DNA of 49,530 nucleotides from Hyphomicrobiales bacterium (GTDB lineage: Bacteria; Pseudomonadota; Alphaproteobacteria; Rhizobiales; Rhizobiaceae). Shown piece by piece: positions 41,248 through 49,530 of the stretch. The DNA is taken from the NCBI GenBank assembly GCA_003963455.1, contig RXJA01000202.1:5565-55094 (forward strand), in the 5' to 3' direction. Made by a program: the position numbers and the translations under genes. The notes below the pieces were generated by a model. It saw only the letters and a list, made by a program, of their open reading frames with translations. It was not told the DNA's origin and searched no databases. Position 1 is the stretch's first letter, and every line of letters starts with the position of its first letter.

Positions 41248-42201
41248 ATGAATGCGACAGAAGCTTCCATCCATGAGCAGTTTTCCTTTTGGGACGCACT
41301 AACAGATGTGGAGCTCAGCCCCCGGCCCGGGAAGACTCACATCGTGCTGGGTTGCGGCACCTCCTACAACCTCGCTCTCGCGATCGCGGCGCTTTTGAAT
41401 GACCGCGGTCATCAGGCGATTGCAGTGCCAGGTAACGAATGGTTCCGCAGGGCCGAATCCTACTGTGCTAATCCCACCGACTCCGTTGTAATTGCAGTTT
41501 CGCGAAGTGGAGAATCCTCGGAGTTGGTCCGCGCCGCGCGGGCGGCGCGTTCCAATGGCCTCGAAGTAATCGGCATCACCTGCAACGACACAAGCTCGCT
41601 CGTTTCGAATTCAGACCAGCTCATTGCTTCTCCCACTCACCCAAGCGAGGGGATCGTAATGACCGCGTCAGCAAGCCTGATGCTGCTAATGGGAATGAGA
41701 TTTGCCGGTTATCATGTTGGTCCCGACACCACTGCGGCCGCGCGACAAATGCTTGACCGAATGGCCTTGAGCGATTTGTCCGCCTTGTCGGCACGCTCGC
41801 ATTTCGTCTTCCTTGGTGGCGGCCCTCTCTACGGCATCGCGGCGGAAGGTGGCCTCAAGTTGCAGGAAATGGCTTGTGCCTTCACACAAGCTTATCATCC
41901 GCTCGAATACAGGCACGGACCCATCAGTCTGGTCGACAAACGCTCCGCCGTCACAATTCTCTATCACCCGGATACGCGAGACGAGGAAGAGAATCTGGCG
42001 GATGAATTGCGTGCCAAGGGCGCTTTTGTGATCGGCCTTGGCGGCAAGGGCGATCTCAGCTTTGTCGTCGATGCCGCGAAGGATTCGGTGGGTCTGGTCT
42101 ACCTGCCCATGCTGCAGCTCCTAGGCGAACGGATCGCTCAAATGCATGGGCAAGATACGTCTGCACCCAGGCACTTGAGCAAAGTCGTCGTATTGGCCTG
42201 A
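41248..42201 (+). CDS. SIS-domain sugar-phosphate isomerase/deaminase (AgaS-like)
   Basis: A 317-residue protein with two SIS domains: VLGCGTSYNLALAIAALLND and VIAVSRSGESSELVRAARAA in the first, VFLGGGPLYGIAAEGGLKLQ and ACAFTQAYHPLEYRHGPISL in the second. This is the layout of AgaS, the galactosamine-6-phosphate deaminase/isomerase, and of the GlmS isomerase half. The closing residues of a Glu/His pair (EYRHG) are present. A TTG start that overlaps the kinase stop (41182) is possible; ATG 41248 has GGGAAAGG in front and is preferred. Confidence 0.88.
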   Translation: MNATEASIHEQFSFWDALTDVELSPRPGKTHIVLGCGTSYNLALAIAALLNDRGHQAIAVPGNEWFRRAESYCANPTDSVVIAVSRSGESSELVRAARAARSNGLEVIGITCNDTSSLVSNSDQLIASPTHPSEGIVMTASASLMLLMGMRFAGYHVGPDTTAAARQMLDRMALSDLSALSARSHFVFLGGGPLYGIAAEGGLKLQEMACAFTQAYHPLEYRHGPISLVDKRSAVTILYHPDTRDEEENLADELRAKGAFVIGLGGKGDLSFVVDAAKDSVGLVYLPMLQLLGERIAQMHGQDTSAPRHLSKVVVLA

Positions 42202-42232
42202 CAGGGTCAATCGTCCCGCCTGAGGGAGCTAA

Positions 42233-43516
42233 ATGACCAACCACCCTTTGATATCCTTGGCTAAGGACGTTGCAAACGGACGGCCACGGGCCATAACCTC
42301 CGTTTGCTCAGCCCATCCGCTAGTGATCGAAGCAACACTTGTGGCTGGGCTTGCCAACGATGGTCCAGTCTTGATTGAAGCGACCTGCAATCAGGTCAAT
42401 CAGGACGGCGGATACACAGGCATGACACCCGCGGTCTTTCGGGAATTTGTCCATACTATCGCCCATAAGGTCAACTTCCCCGTCGATCGGTTGATGTTGG
42501 GCGGCGATCATCTCGGGCCCAATCCGTGGAGGACGTTACCCACGGAAGTCGCCATGGCGAAGGCCGAAGCGATGGTAGACGCGTATGCGCGTGCTGGTTT
42601 CAGCAAGCTTCACCTGGACACGAGCATGACCTGTGCCGACGATGCAGGCCGCTCGCCCCCCGAGGAAGTTATTGCTGCCCGCGCGGCCCGGCTGGCTGCG
42701 GTCGCCGAGGCGGCCACGCTGGAGGTAGGTCTCCCCAGTCCGGTCTATGTTATCGGCACCGAAGTGCCCGTGCCCGGAGGTGCGCTTGAAACGTTAGATA
42801 TTATCGAGATCACGCGACCTGAGGATGCTCAACGAACCGTCGAACTGCACAGTCAGGCATTTCAGGCAGCAGGCATCGCTGAAGCGTTTACGCGCTGCGT
42901 TGGTCTTGTGGTTCAGCCGGGCGTTGAGTTCGGTAGTGAAAACGTCGTCGTCTATCAGCTGGACAAGGCCGCCGCACTTACCCAAGTCCTCGATCAATTG
43001 CCGGGTTTTGTCTTTGAAGCACACTCAACCGACTACCAGCCTCAAGCTGCCCTGAAGGCACTAGTCCGTGACGGCTGTGGGATTCTCAAAGTCGGTCCCG
43101 GACTCACATTCGCGTTGCGCGAAACATTGTATGGGCTTGATGCCATCGCCGTTGAACTTGGCGTTCTGGCACCAGCTGAACGCGTGAGCGTGGCTATGGA
43201 ACAGCTCATGTTGGATAGGCCTGCGGATTGGATGGCGCACTATCATGGAACGCCAGATAGGCAGCGCATCCAACGCCATTTTAGCTACAGCGACCGAATT
43301 CGCTATTACTGGCACTTCCCGCAAGCCCAGAGTGCAGTTGGCCGCCTGATGAAAGCGCTGGAGGGACATACCATCCCGAAGCCGCTTATCAGCCAATACC
43401 TCGGCGCCATCTATCCGAAAATCGCTTCAGGATGCGTTGAAGCTACCCCTCGATCCCTACTAATAGCTGGCGTGCAACATATGTTGCAGGGATATGATTA
43501 CGCTGGTCAGGGCTAA
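42233..43516 (+). CDS. GatZ/KbaZ (AgaZ)-type tagatose-bisphosphate aldolase subunit
   Basis: A 427-residue protein that matches E. coli KbaZ/GatZ throughout: ITSVCSAHPLVIEATLVAGL, VLIEATCNQVNQDGGYTGMT, LMLGGDHLGPNPWRTLPTEV, LHLDTSMTCADD, YVIGTEVPVPGGA, GLVVQPGVEFGSENVVVYQL, FEAHSTDYQPQAALKALV, ILKVGPGLTFALRETLYGL and YYWHFPQAQSA. KbaZ stabilises the catalytic KbaY/GatY subunit; no gatY/kbaY is present here, and AgaZ-like proteins alone have been assigned to AGA pathways. The position after an AgaS-type gene supports tagatose-phosphate production. It begins 31 bases after the SIS gene. Confidence 0.9.
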   Translation: MTNHPLISLAKDVANGRPRAITSVCSAHPLVIEATLVAGLANDGPVLIEATCNQVNQDGGYTGMTPAVFREFVHTIAHKVNFPVDRLMLGGDHLGPNPWRTLPTEVAMAKAEAMVDAYARAGFSKLHLDTSMTCADDAGRSPPEEVIAARAARLAAVAEAATLEVGLPSPVYVIGTEVPVPGGALETLDIIEITRPEDAQRTVELHSQAFQAAGIAEAFTRCVGLVVQPGVEFGSENVVVYQLDKAAALTQVLDQLPGFVFEAHSTDYQPQAALKALVRDGCGILKVGPGLTFALRETLYGLDAIAVELGVLAPAERVSVAMEQLMLDRPADWMAHYHGTPDRQRIQRHFSYSDRIRYYWHFPQAQSAVGRLMKALEGHTIPKPLISQYLGAIYPKIASGCVEATPRSLLIAGVQHMLQGYDYAGQG

Positions 43517-43893
43517 CATCGAAATGTGGCATTCTATGAAGGCTCGTCGGTAAGCTGCCCTTCGAGTTCACGGCCATCGGGCGAAGTTTGACTTGTCAGC
43601 TGACGATCCCATCCTCGTCGTTCGCGAGCGAGCAGCACCATCCTGATCCCGGCCGTTCATCAGGCGGACGACGAACCGGGCTTGAAGTCGGCCTGGAAGC
43701 TATGCTGCGGTTAAGGCATCTGACGTGTCGATCATGGTCGACAACTAGGTCGGCGAATTGGAAATGAACCGCAACTCCAGCAAATCTGCGTTAGGGCAAA
43801 TTGTACCCGGCTTACAGGCTGTGCGCAGCAGAGCCAATTCTCTTGCGATGTCGCCCCACCTACGACAGGATTGCCGCAACTGGAGGTTAGCCT
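43517..43893. other. Intergenic region between the aga-like operon and the Rieske gene
   Basis: A 377-base stretch without a recognisable gene. Short frames on both strands have no family resemblance. GGAGG just before the Rieske start (43880s) is the ribosome-binding site. It may contain remains of rearrangement between cargo blocks. Confidence 0.4.
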
Positions 43894-44955
43894 ATGACGC
43901 CAGATGCCTTGCGACGGGACCACCCGCCACTCGACACTCCGCCCGTGCAATACCTGAACCTGGACCCGTCGCTTTATGTCCGCGATGATATCTGGCAACA
44001 GGAACGGCGCAGCATCTTCGCGCGCACCTGGCAGTTCATGGGGCCTGTCGCCTCGGTCGCGACATCAGGTCAATACCTTGCCATCGACATCGCCGGCACG
44101 CCGGTCTTCGCCATCCGGGGCCGGGACGGGACTTTGCGCGGATTTAAGAACGTCTGCCGCCACCGGGGGGCGAAACTTCTGGTCGATGGCGCGGGCAAAT
44201 GTGGGCTGATCGTTTGTCCCTATCACAAATGGTCCTTCGCCGACACCGGACGGCTGGTGCGGGCCCCGTGGTATGGCAAGGATCCGGCGATCATCGCCGA
44301 GGACTGGCCGCTGGAGACGGTGCAGTTATCCGAATGGCGCGGGCTGCTCTTCGGGGCACTCGACCCGAAGGAAAGTCTTCTGGATCAACTTGGCTCTCTC
44401 CCCGACGAACTGGCCGACGAGCCGTTGGAGACCTATGCCGCCACCGATCAGGCCACTGTCAGCTTTGCGGCGAATTGGAAGATCTACACCGACAATTTCG
44501 TCGAAGGCTACCACATCCCTGGCACGCATCCATCGTTCTACGCTGCTATCGACTTCGAAGCTTTCCAGACCACCGCCCATCCCGGTTATGTCCGGATGAC
44601 CGCACCGCCGAAAGACGGTCTGTTCTATCGCGGCAAATGGCTTTGGATGTGGCCGAACTGGACGCTTTCGCTTTTCGATGGCGGCATGAATGTTAGCCGG
44701 ATCAACCCGACCTCGCCGCATCACACAGACCAGCACTACCATTTCTTCTTTGCCGACACCTCTGCGGAAGCATCCGAGAGCAGGGCGAAATCTGTGCAAG
44801 GCACTCTGGCGGTGGTACGCGAGGACTACACCATCTGCGCCGATACGCATCGCAACTATGCCGCAGGCGCCTATAGCTCCGGCCCGCTATCGGGGCGGCA
44901 TGAGCGGGGAGTGCAGTATTTCCAGGAACGGGTCGCTGCGGCACTGGGGCTGTGA
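43894..44955 (+). CDS. Rieske non-heme iron oxygenase (GbcA/Stc2-type)
   Basis: A 353-residue oxygenase alpha subunit. The Rieske [2Fe-2S] ligands are in VCRHRGAKLL and CPYHKWSF (CxH ... CxxH); the mononuclear-iron region is DNFVEGYHIPGTHPSFY, with the two His ligands. The C-terminal part (REDYTICADTHRNYAAGAYS, SGPLSGRHERGVQYF) is like GbcA and stachydrine demethylase Stc2, which act on quaternary ammonium compounds. Substrate is inference. No reductase gene is nearby, so an electron donor elsewhere must serve. GGAGG precedes the ATG. Confidence 0.88.
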   Translation: MTPDALRRDHPPLDTPPVQYLNLDPSLYVRDDIWQQERRSIFARTWQFMGPVASVATSGQYLAIDIAGTPVFAIRGRDGTLRGFKNVCRHRGAKLLVDGAGKCGLIVCPYHKWSFADTGRLVRAPWYGKDPAIIAEDWPLETVQLSEWRGLLFGALDPKESLLDQLGSLPDELADEPLETYAATDQATVSFAANWKIYTDNFVEGYHIPGTHPSFYAAIDFEAFQTTAHPGYVRMTAPPKDGLFYRGKWLWMWPNWTLSLFDGGMNVSRINPTSPHHTDQHYHFFFADTSAEASESRAKSVQGTLAVVREDYTICADTHRNYAAGAYSSGPLSGRHERGVQYFQERVAAALGL

Positions 44956-45500
44956 TGGCCCTTGGCGTCCTTGTCCGCCGGATAGTGCGCCGGCTTGCCG
45001 CCGGCACGAGAGCCCAGTCGAGGGTATAGGGCGGGACCGTAAAACGATTTTACGAGCGTCGCGGCAATCGGAGCTGGCTCAATGCGGAGAGCTGATCGGC
45101 GGACGCGGCTTTGGCAACTAAGTTTAGCGGCCGCTCCTTACTGGCCGGACCCTTGACGGCTGGAATGGGGCCGGTAGCCGACGGTCCGCTTAGGCGGCCG
45201 CAGGCGGGATAGCGGCCATCCAGTCAAAAGTCTGCAAGAGCACAGGTGGATCCCCGCTAGGTCCTCCGCAATCGGAACGCAGCGGTGGTTCAAACGCAAT
45301 GGTGTTGATCGTTGCCACATTGTCGACCGCAACTGCCGTGTCGAGAGCAATTTCCAGGTCGTGCTGGATGCCGTCAGGAATAGGCCCTTCATGGAGGAGG
45401 CTTGCCAGTTTCACCCAACAGGGATGACGAAGTTGCTAAGTGTAAAGGAAAAGCGGAGCCTACGGCGGCGGCCGTAGAAGCAACTCCCATTCCGACAATG
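44956..45500. other. Intergenic region between the Rieske gene and the defence operon
   Basis: A 545-base stretch without a recognisable gene. Two copies of the 8-base palindrome GCGGCCGC (45127-45134 and 45194-45201), each after TTAG or TTAGG, lie 67 bases apart. The minus-strand frame at 45190-45414 (74 codons) has no family and no clear ribosome-binding site. This could be a junction between two acquired blocks. Confidence 0.4.
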
Positions 45501-48500
45501 CTACGCGGACGCCGCCAATGGCGTCTGGTTGTCCGCGGTTCGGTAAGTCCATTCGACACCGTCTTGCCCGGTCCCCAATAGATTGAGTACGGCGCACGGT
45601 AAGTTTCTCGATGACATCTTTCGTCGCAAAAACTCCGCCTGAGCGCGGTCGTGGGTTGATAGAAGCACCTGATATCCACGGCTGACGACAAGATTGCACA
45701 CGAAATCCGAAAATGCGGCCGCGTGAATGATGTCGTTGTGCTGAAGAGGGTCGTCCAGGACCAACCCACGCCAGCGAGACCATGGGTAGGTCAGGCTTGC
45801 GGCACACAGCATACTGACAGACAAGGCCGCCATCTGGCCCTCGCTGTGCACCAACCGCGGATCGATAGAAGCGACCTCCGGAGGCAACGCTTCTCCCTCT
45901 TTTGTCGGCCTCTGTTCAACCCGACGATTCTTGACGTACGATTCCAGCCCGACCCTCGGATCGCCCATAATCGCTAGATTGATGGCCTTCATGAGCGTGT
46001 CGAGAGGCTGCATATAACTGGTGTTGAAGTCCGCCAGCTCGTCGAGAATATCTGAACTCGCGGCTTGGGCGATCTCTTTGGCTTCACGGGTAGCCTGTGC
46101 GAGTTGCGTCTTGGACGACACTTGATCTGCAGCCTCCTTTCGAAGCTGCAGTCTCTCACTGTTTGGCGCGCCGCTAACCGCTGTTCGCAACCGCTCCAAC
46201 GCTATTAGATGATTGTCGACTAGCGCCTTGGCCGCTCGACCGTCCCGCAGCCGTTTCAGCAGGTCCTCGGCCTCGCGGAGCTTTTCCCGAAGCTGTATGT
46301 TCGCCGTGGTCAGCACTGAAATAGAAAGTGGATCAGGTATATCGGACTGGGCGAAGACAAGCTTCCGCCAGTTTTCACCGGCCTGGGTCTTTCTCCGTTC
46401 GGCCGCAGCCACTTGATCAATCGCCTGCTGGAGCCGCGTTCTGGCCGCGGGAAGGGCAATGTCGAGGGAGGCTAGCTGCTGTTCGACAGTCTGCCGGGCG
46501 TGCGAGGCTTCCCGGCTCTTTTCGCCGGCGACGGACAGATCGTTCTCGGTGCTGCCGATCGCATCGACTAGTTCGGCATCACCAAGCTCACCAATTATTT
46601 CCACGAGCTCCCGAACGGCGGTAACGGCCACATCGAGCTCGGCTGTAGTCGTCGACTGGATCTGGGTTGCAATGTTCAACTGGAGCTGTGCTTGGTCGCG
46701 TTTCCTCACGGCTGTTGCCTGTTCGCCCCCGGGCACGAAGAAATCGCCATTCAGCCGATTCCGCCAGTGCCATTTTCGCTGCCTCAGTTTGGCTATCTCA
46801 TCGGCACTCGTCGCGAGTTGTCTCTGGCGGTCTTCCGCCAGCGCCCTGTCAGCCGGGGCCACCCCGAACGCACCAATTCCTACCTCAGTCCTCGCGTCTT
46901 CCTCAATTTGGAGTTCGTTTGTGAGAGTGATCAGCTGTCGCTTGGCATCCCTTAGTTGCTTGAAGCGACTGTTAGCCATCTCTGAGCGCTGCGACGCCAA
47001 TTGAACACGCTCCTCTTGCGCAAGCACGAGCGGAGCCAGCCTTGACGCTGCCGCCGCTGCACGTCGTTGCAGTTCGCCCTCAACCTCGAAGTGGGTCGCG
47101 CAAACCGGACAGTCGCAGGCGTCATGGGGAAGATTTGCGGCAACGCTTACAACTGCGCTGGACATCGCTGAGACCGCTTTTCTCAGTTCGGTCAGGACGC
47201 CGTCCTGGTCGTCCAGCAAAGTGCGTGCATCTTCAGCCGCGCTCTGCGCCTGCTCGAGATCTGCGTCCAAACCGGGGAAGCGAAGTTGGAGCGTTTGCAT
47301 CGACGATTGCAGCTCGGACACCTTGGCATCATGCGTTAGCCAGAGCATCACATTGCGACGTTCTGACTGGGCCAACCGGCCGCGCTCATCGAGCCGGCCA
47401 ATGTCACCCTCAATCCGGCGAATCATAAGGAGCCGGCGGTCGAAGGCAGAAACGGCTTCGGCTTCCCGGCTGAGCGCAGTTTGCGCGGCAACCACTGCCA
47501 GGTCGGCGGCTTCTTTCCTGCTGCGGACAGACGCCTCGGCAACCCGAGCGTCGCGGAGTCCGGCGAGAAGTGTCAGCGAACCACCGATGGCCTTGGCCGC
47601 ACTGATTGCGGTGGCTTCGTCGGTTTTGGCCGCTGCGAGTGAAGCTGTCGCTTCGTCGTGCTGCGACAGTAGTGAGGTCACCTGCCCGTTAGCGATTACC
47701 TTGGCTGCGTCGTGCTCCGACAGTTGCCGAGAAGCACTCTCCCACTCTTCGAGCGCAGCGTTAGCATCGCTCAGACTTGTCTCAAGGCGTCGCAGCCGCA
47801 TCTGCTGGGCGTCCAGCCGTGCGTCGAGAGCAGCAATCGTATGCTGATCAAAGCCGACTACCGGAGCGGCCGAATCGTCAAGCAGATTTGAGATTGCCCT
47901 GGCCGCCTCGCCAGCGGCCGTGTCGTCCAAGGCTCCAATACCGGTAAGCCCGGACCATAGGTCTGCTTCAGTATCGAGAAGAACCTGGAGAGCCTCGGCC
48001 TCGTCATTCAGAAGTTTGATGCGACTGTTATATGCACGGGCCGCCTTCGTGCTGCCCTTGCCGTGGAGAGCGTTCGCGACGTCCTCGGTCTCCTTGCTTT
48101 CAGCTGCTTCCTTGAGGATGTCGAACCGCTCGCCGGGATCGCGGCTAGTGAGCCGGGATAATGTCGACTGTCCGAGAAAATGCGTGAGCAACAGGTAGCT
48201 CGACAGCCCCGAAATGTTCCGCGCCCACCTATCATCCTTGAGGAAATCGGTGATGTTGTCGATATTGCCGTCGGTAATAGACTTTGTGGCTTCCGGTGAC
48301 GACAAGATTCGCGAGATGCTCTTGTCTCCCGAGAAGTCCATCGTCATGGACGAGGGGCCACTAGCGTCCTTGCGCCATCTGGCGAGATAGCTTCCGACCT
48401 TCTTTACGCCGTCGGCATCGCGGAAGTGATCGATCTTGTCGGTGAGTGCCCATTCTAGCCCATCGAACAGAGAAGATTTGCCAATGCCGTTGCTCCCCTG

Positions 48501-48599
48501 AACGACGAGTATGCCCGGTCCATCCGGAAGGCCGATATCGAGGTGCCTGAAGCTGCGATATTGTTCGAGACGGATACGCGTCAGGTAAACATCACTCAT
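45501..48599 (-). CDS. Rad50/SMC-like ABC ATPase of a Lamassu/ABC-3C-type system
   Basis: A 1032-residue SMC/Rad50-like ATPase. Walker A VQGSNGIGKSSLFDGLEWAL lies near residues 33-52 and Walker B GLVLDDPLQHND near residue 945, with the LVHSEGQMAALSVSML signature before it and LSTHDRAQAEF after it. Between them is a long coiled coil with a zinc-hook-like CDCPVCATHF at about residue 495. This layout fits LmuB of Lamassu and other ABC-three-component defence ATPases that sense foreign DNA. It begins inside the stop of the upstream gene (ATGAGTGA), so the pair is translationally coupled. RecN/Rad50 housekeeping proteins are unlikely given the two small partner genes. Confidence 0.8.
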   Translation of the reverse strand: MSDVYLTRIRLEQYRSFRHLDIGLPDGPGILVVQGSNGIGKSSLFDGLEWALTDKIDHFRDADGVKKVGSYLARWRKDASGPSSMTMDFSGDKSISRILSSPEATKSITDGNIDNITDFLKDDRWARNISGLSSYLLLTHFLGQSTLSRLTSRDPGERFDILKEAAESKETEDVANALHGKGSTKAARAYNSRIKLLNDEAEALQVLLDTEADLWSGLTGIGALDDTAAGEAARAISNLLDDSAAPVVGFDQHTIAALDARLDAQQMRLRRLETSLSDANAALEEWESASRQLSEHDAAKVIANGQVTSLLSQHDEATASLAAAKTDEATAISAAKAIGGSLTLLAGLRDARVAEASVRSRKEAADLAVVAAQTALSREAEAVSAFDRRLLMIRRIEGDIGRLDERGRLAQSERRNVMLWLTHDAKVSELQSSMQTLQLRFPGLDADLEQAQSAAEDARTLLDDQDGVLTELRKAVSAMSSAVVSVAANLPHDACDCPVCATHFEVEGELQRRAAAAASRLAPLVLAQEERVQLASQRSEMANSRFKQLRDAKRQLITLTNELQIEEDARTEVGIGAFGVAPADRALAEDRQRQLATSADEIAKLRQRKWHWRNRLNGDFFVPGGEQATAVRKRDQAQLQLNIATQIQSTTTAELDVAVTAVRELVEIIGELGDAELVDAIGSTENDLSVAGEKSREASHARQTVEQQLASLDIALPAARTRLQQAIDQVAAAERRKTQAGENWRKLVFAQSDIPDPLSISVLTTANIQLREKLREAEDLLKRLRDGRAAKALVDNHLIALERLRTAVSGAPNSERLQLRKEAADQVSSKTQLAQATREAKEIAQAASSDILDELADFNTSYMQPLDTLMKAINLAIMGDPRVGLESYVKNRRVEQRPTKEGEALPPEVASIDPRLVHSEGQMAALSVSMLCAASLTYPWSRWRGLVLDDPLQHNDIIHAAAFSDFVCNLVVSRGYQVLLSTHDRAQAEFLRRKMSSRNLPCAVLNLLGTGQDGVEWTYRTADNQTPLAASA

Positions 48600-49242
48600 T
48601 CGAAGCCTCCCTGCTATGGACAAGAGCGGTCACAAGGCTCTCGGGGTCGTCAATCAGCCGCTCCGTGAGGGAAACCCATTCCTGCGCCAGTTCTTCTGTG
48701 AGGCCATGCTTTACGAGCAGGCGCTGCACTAAGTCATAGGTTTGGTCGAGCGCGGCGTCGCTTACAGCCCGCACCTGGGCCCACGGCATTGTCAAGAACG
48801 TCCTCGCTAGCAAGGTGTCGAACGACTCCTGCATGGCCGCCGCCCTTGGGATCCACACTAGCTTCCGGCAGACGGCCTCGTCACGTTCAATGAGATCGAC
48901 CAACCGCAGCCAGTCGCCCTTAGGGGTAGGTGAGGTCGCGCATAGGAAAAGGTGGGCATTGATGACCTCTCGCTCGTACATGTACGAGCGAGCAACTACC
49001 ATCTGTCCATGCAGCCGCTTGAGCGCGGATGTGACGCCTTCGACGCTGTCGAGCGCAATGGGTGCGACGATGACCGGATACTGACCCAAACGCAATCCGA
49101 ACAAATCGGCGATCGGCTTCGCCTCGGATTCTGTCGGCCGACTCCTGAACGTCGGTGACGTGAATTCTTTGACTTCGTCAGCTTGCCAACCCAAACGCTG
49201 TGTTGCGTTGACCAACAGGGACTTCAAAACCTCAGGTGTCAT
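48592..49242 (-). CDS. Middle component of a Lamassu/ABC-3C-type system (LmuC-like)
   Basis: A 216-residue soluble protein with no strong motif but with the size and operon position of ABC-3C middle components: it lies between the ATPase and a third, upstream gene. It has a helical C-terminus (LARTFLTMPWAQVRAVSDAA, LDQTYDLVQRLLVKHGLTEE) and an alpha/beta first half (LRLGQYPVIVAPIALDSVEG, YMYEREVINAHLFLCATSPT). The start overlaps the upstream stop by four bases and the end overlaps the ATPase start by eight. The name rests on context; sequence alone is not enough. Confidence 0.6.
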   Translation of the reverse strand: MTPEVLKSLLVNATQRLGWQADEVKEFTSPTFRSRPTESEAKPIADLFGLRLGQYPVIVAPIALDSVEGVTSALKRLHGQMVVARSYMYEREVINAHLFLCATSPTPKGDWLRLVDLIERDEAVCRKLVWIPRAAAMQESFDTLLARTFLTMPWAQVRAVSDAALDQTYDLVQRLLVKHGLTEELAQEWVSLTERLIDDPESLVTALVHSREASNE

Positions 49243-49454
49243 GTCAATACCCTGTCCCTCTCGTTGTTCTGCCGCTCACGCCAAGACTGGAATTCTTCCT
49301 GAACCGCCGCTTTCCACTCTGGCAGCCCTGTCTTGAGCGCAGTGCGCCATGGTGCATCGTTACGAACAATCGCGGGCTTGGTTCGCCGCGCGACATCGAG
49401 GCCGATGCCTGGATCTCCTCCATTCAAGATTGTGTCGTCAGGTCCAGTCACCGC
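49239..49454 (-). pseudogene. 3' fragment of the first gene of the Lamassu/ABC-3C-type operon (likely effector), cut by an IS element
   Basis: The frame reads APWRTALKTGLPEWKAAVQE and FQSWRERQNNERDRVLT and ends in an ATGA overlap with the LmuC-like gene. It has no good start codon or ribosome-binding site. Upstream it runs straight into sequence that, in another frame, encodes the C-terminus of an IS3-type transposase. The reading suggests that the 5' part of this gene has been displaced by the IS. In Lamassu operons the first gene encodes the effector, often a nuclease. Confidence 0.55.
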
Positions 49455-49486
49455 AATGGCCTGCTGCCGGTTTTTCGGACACGCAG

Positions 49487-49530
49487 TTAAGCTAGCATAG
49501 CTTGTTCCTCGAACTCGACGGGGCTGAGAT
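49487..49530 (-). mobile_element. C-terminal end of an IS3-family transposase at the window edge
   Basis: The minus strand reads LSPVEFEEQAMLA followed by a stop (49489-49487). LSPVEFE is the typical end of IS3-family (OrfB) transposases. The element continues beyond the window. Its end probably lies about 30 bases further left, near 49455, since the transposase stop in this family is close to the terminal repeat. Confidence 0.7.

Noticed and set aside
45127..45201. Two GCGGCCGC palindromes as ends of an insertion element
   Set aside because: The 67-base interval is too short and holds no gene; the palindromes are likely by chance in GC-rich DNA.
45190..45414. 74-codon minus-strand frame between the Rieske gene and the defence operon
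   Set aside because: No family resemblance, no clear ribosome-binding site and a Pro/Ala-rich end; not enough to call a gene.
1..49530. CRISPR array, tRNA, rRNA, att site or integrase gene
   Set aside because: No regularly spaced repeats, no cloverleaf-like segment that I could find by reading, and no tyrosine or serine recombinase frame in the window.

Overview
The window looks like part of an integrative and conjugative element (ICE) of a Mesorhizobium-type alphaproteobacterium. The base composition is GC-rich. The trb/traG, rdfS-traF-rlxS and traR-traI-fseA-qseM-qseC modules have the gene order and domain content known from the tripartite/monopartite ICEMlSym family. No tRNA, attachment site or integrase is visible, so both ICE ends lie outside the window.

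Layout. (1) 0.25-12.15 kb, minus strand: a mating-pair-formation operon traG - CopG protein - trbB-C-D-E-J-L-F-G-I - DUF2274, with mostly overlapping genes. (2) 12.4-18.5 kb: an accessory block with a HEPN-like protein, an excalibur lipoprotein next to a secreted nuclease, a YkgJ-type cysteine-cluster protein, a DUF2971 protein, two overlapping unknown genes, and a DprA-like/phosphoribosyltransferase pair. Several of these families are often found in defence islands. (3) 18.8-26.9 kb, minus strand: the DNA-processing and excision block ardC - small ORF - DUF2958 - parB-like - DUF736 - rdfS (excisionase) - traF (pilin protease) - lytic transglycosylase - rlxS (relaxase). (4) 27.2-32.2 kb: an SRAP peptidase, a zinc-ribbon protein, MucR, then the quorum-sensing circuit that controls transfer: qseC/qseM divergent, fseA (two ORFs joined by a predicted +1 frameshift), traI and traR, with a tra box in the traR-traI gap.

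(5) 32.4-43.5 kb: a metabolic cargo of two divergent operons. The left one has an M20 amidohydrolase, two tandem paralogous periplasmic sugar-binding proteins, a permease, an ABC ATPase and a YhfX-type PLP enzyme. The right one has a DeoR regulator, a BadF/NagK-type sugar kinase, an AgaS-type SIS protein and a GatZ/KbaZ-type protein. Two near-identical 28-bp sites lie in inverted orientation in the shared promoter region. The set suggests uptake and breakdown of an N-substituted amino sugar, but the combination matches no pathway I can name. (6) 43.9-45.0 kb: an orphan Rieske oxygenase. (7) 45.5-49.5 kb, minus strand: a Lamassu/ABC-3C-like defence operon (Rad50-like ATPase with a zinc hook, a middle component, and the 3' end of a third gene) whose first gene seems to be cut by an IS3-family element at the window edge.

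How it fits together: TraR with the TraI signal should activate traI-fseA. FseA is expected to activate rdfS for excision. QseM should hold TraR and FseA in check and QseC should set qseM expression. RlxS, TraG and the Trb channel then move the DNA. Start codons were chosen from ribosome-binding sites and overlaps. All family assignments are from reading the translated sequence without database searches.
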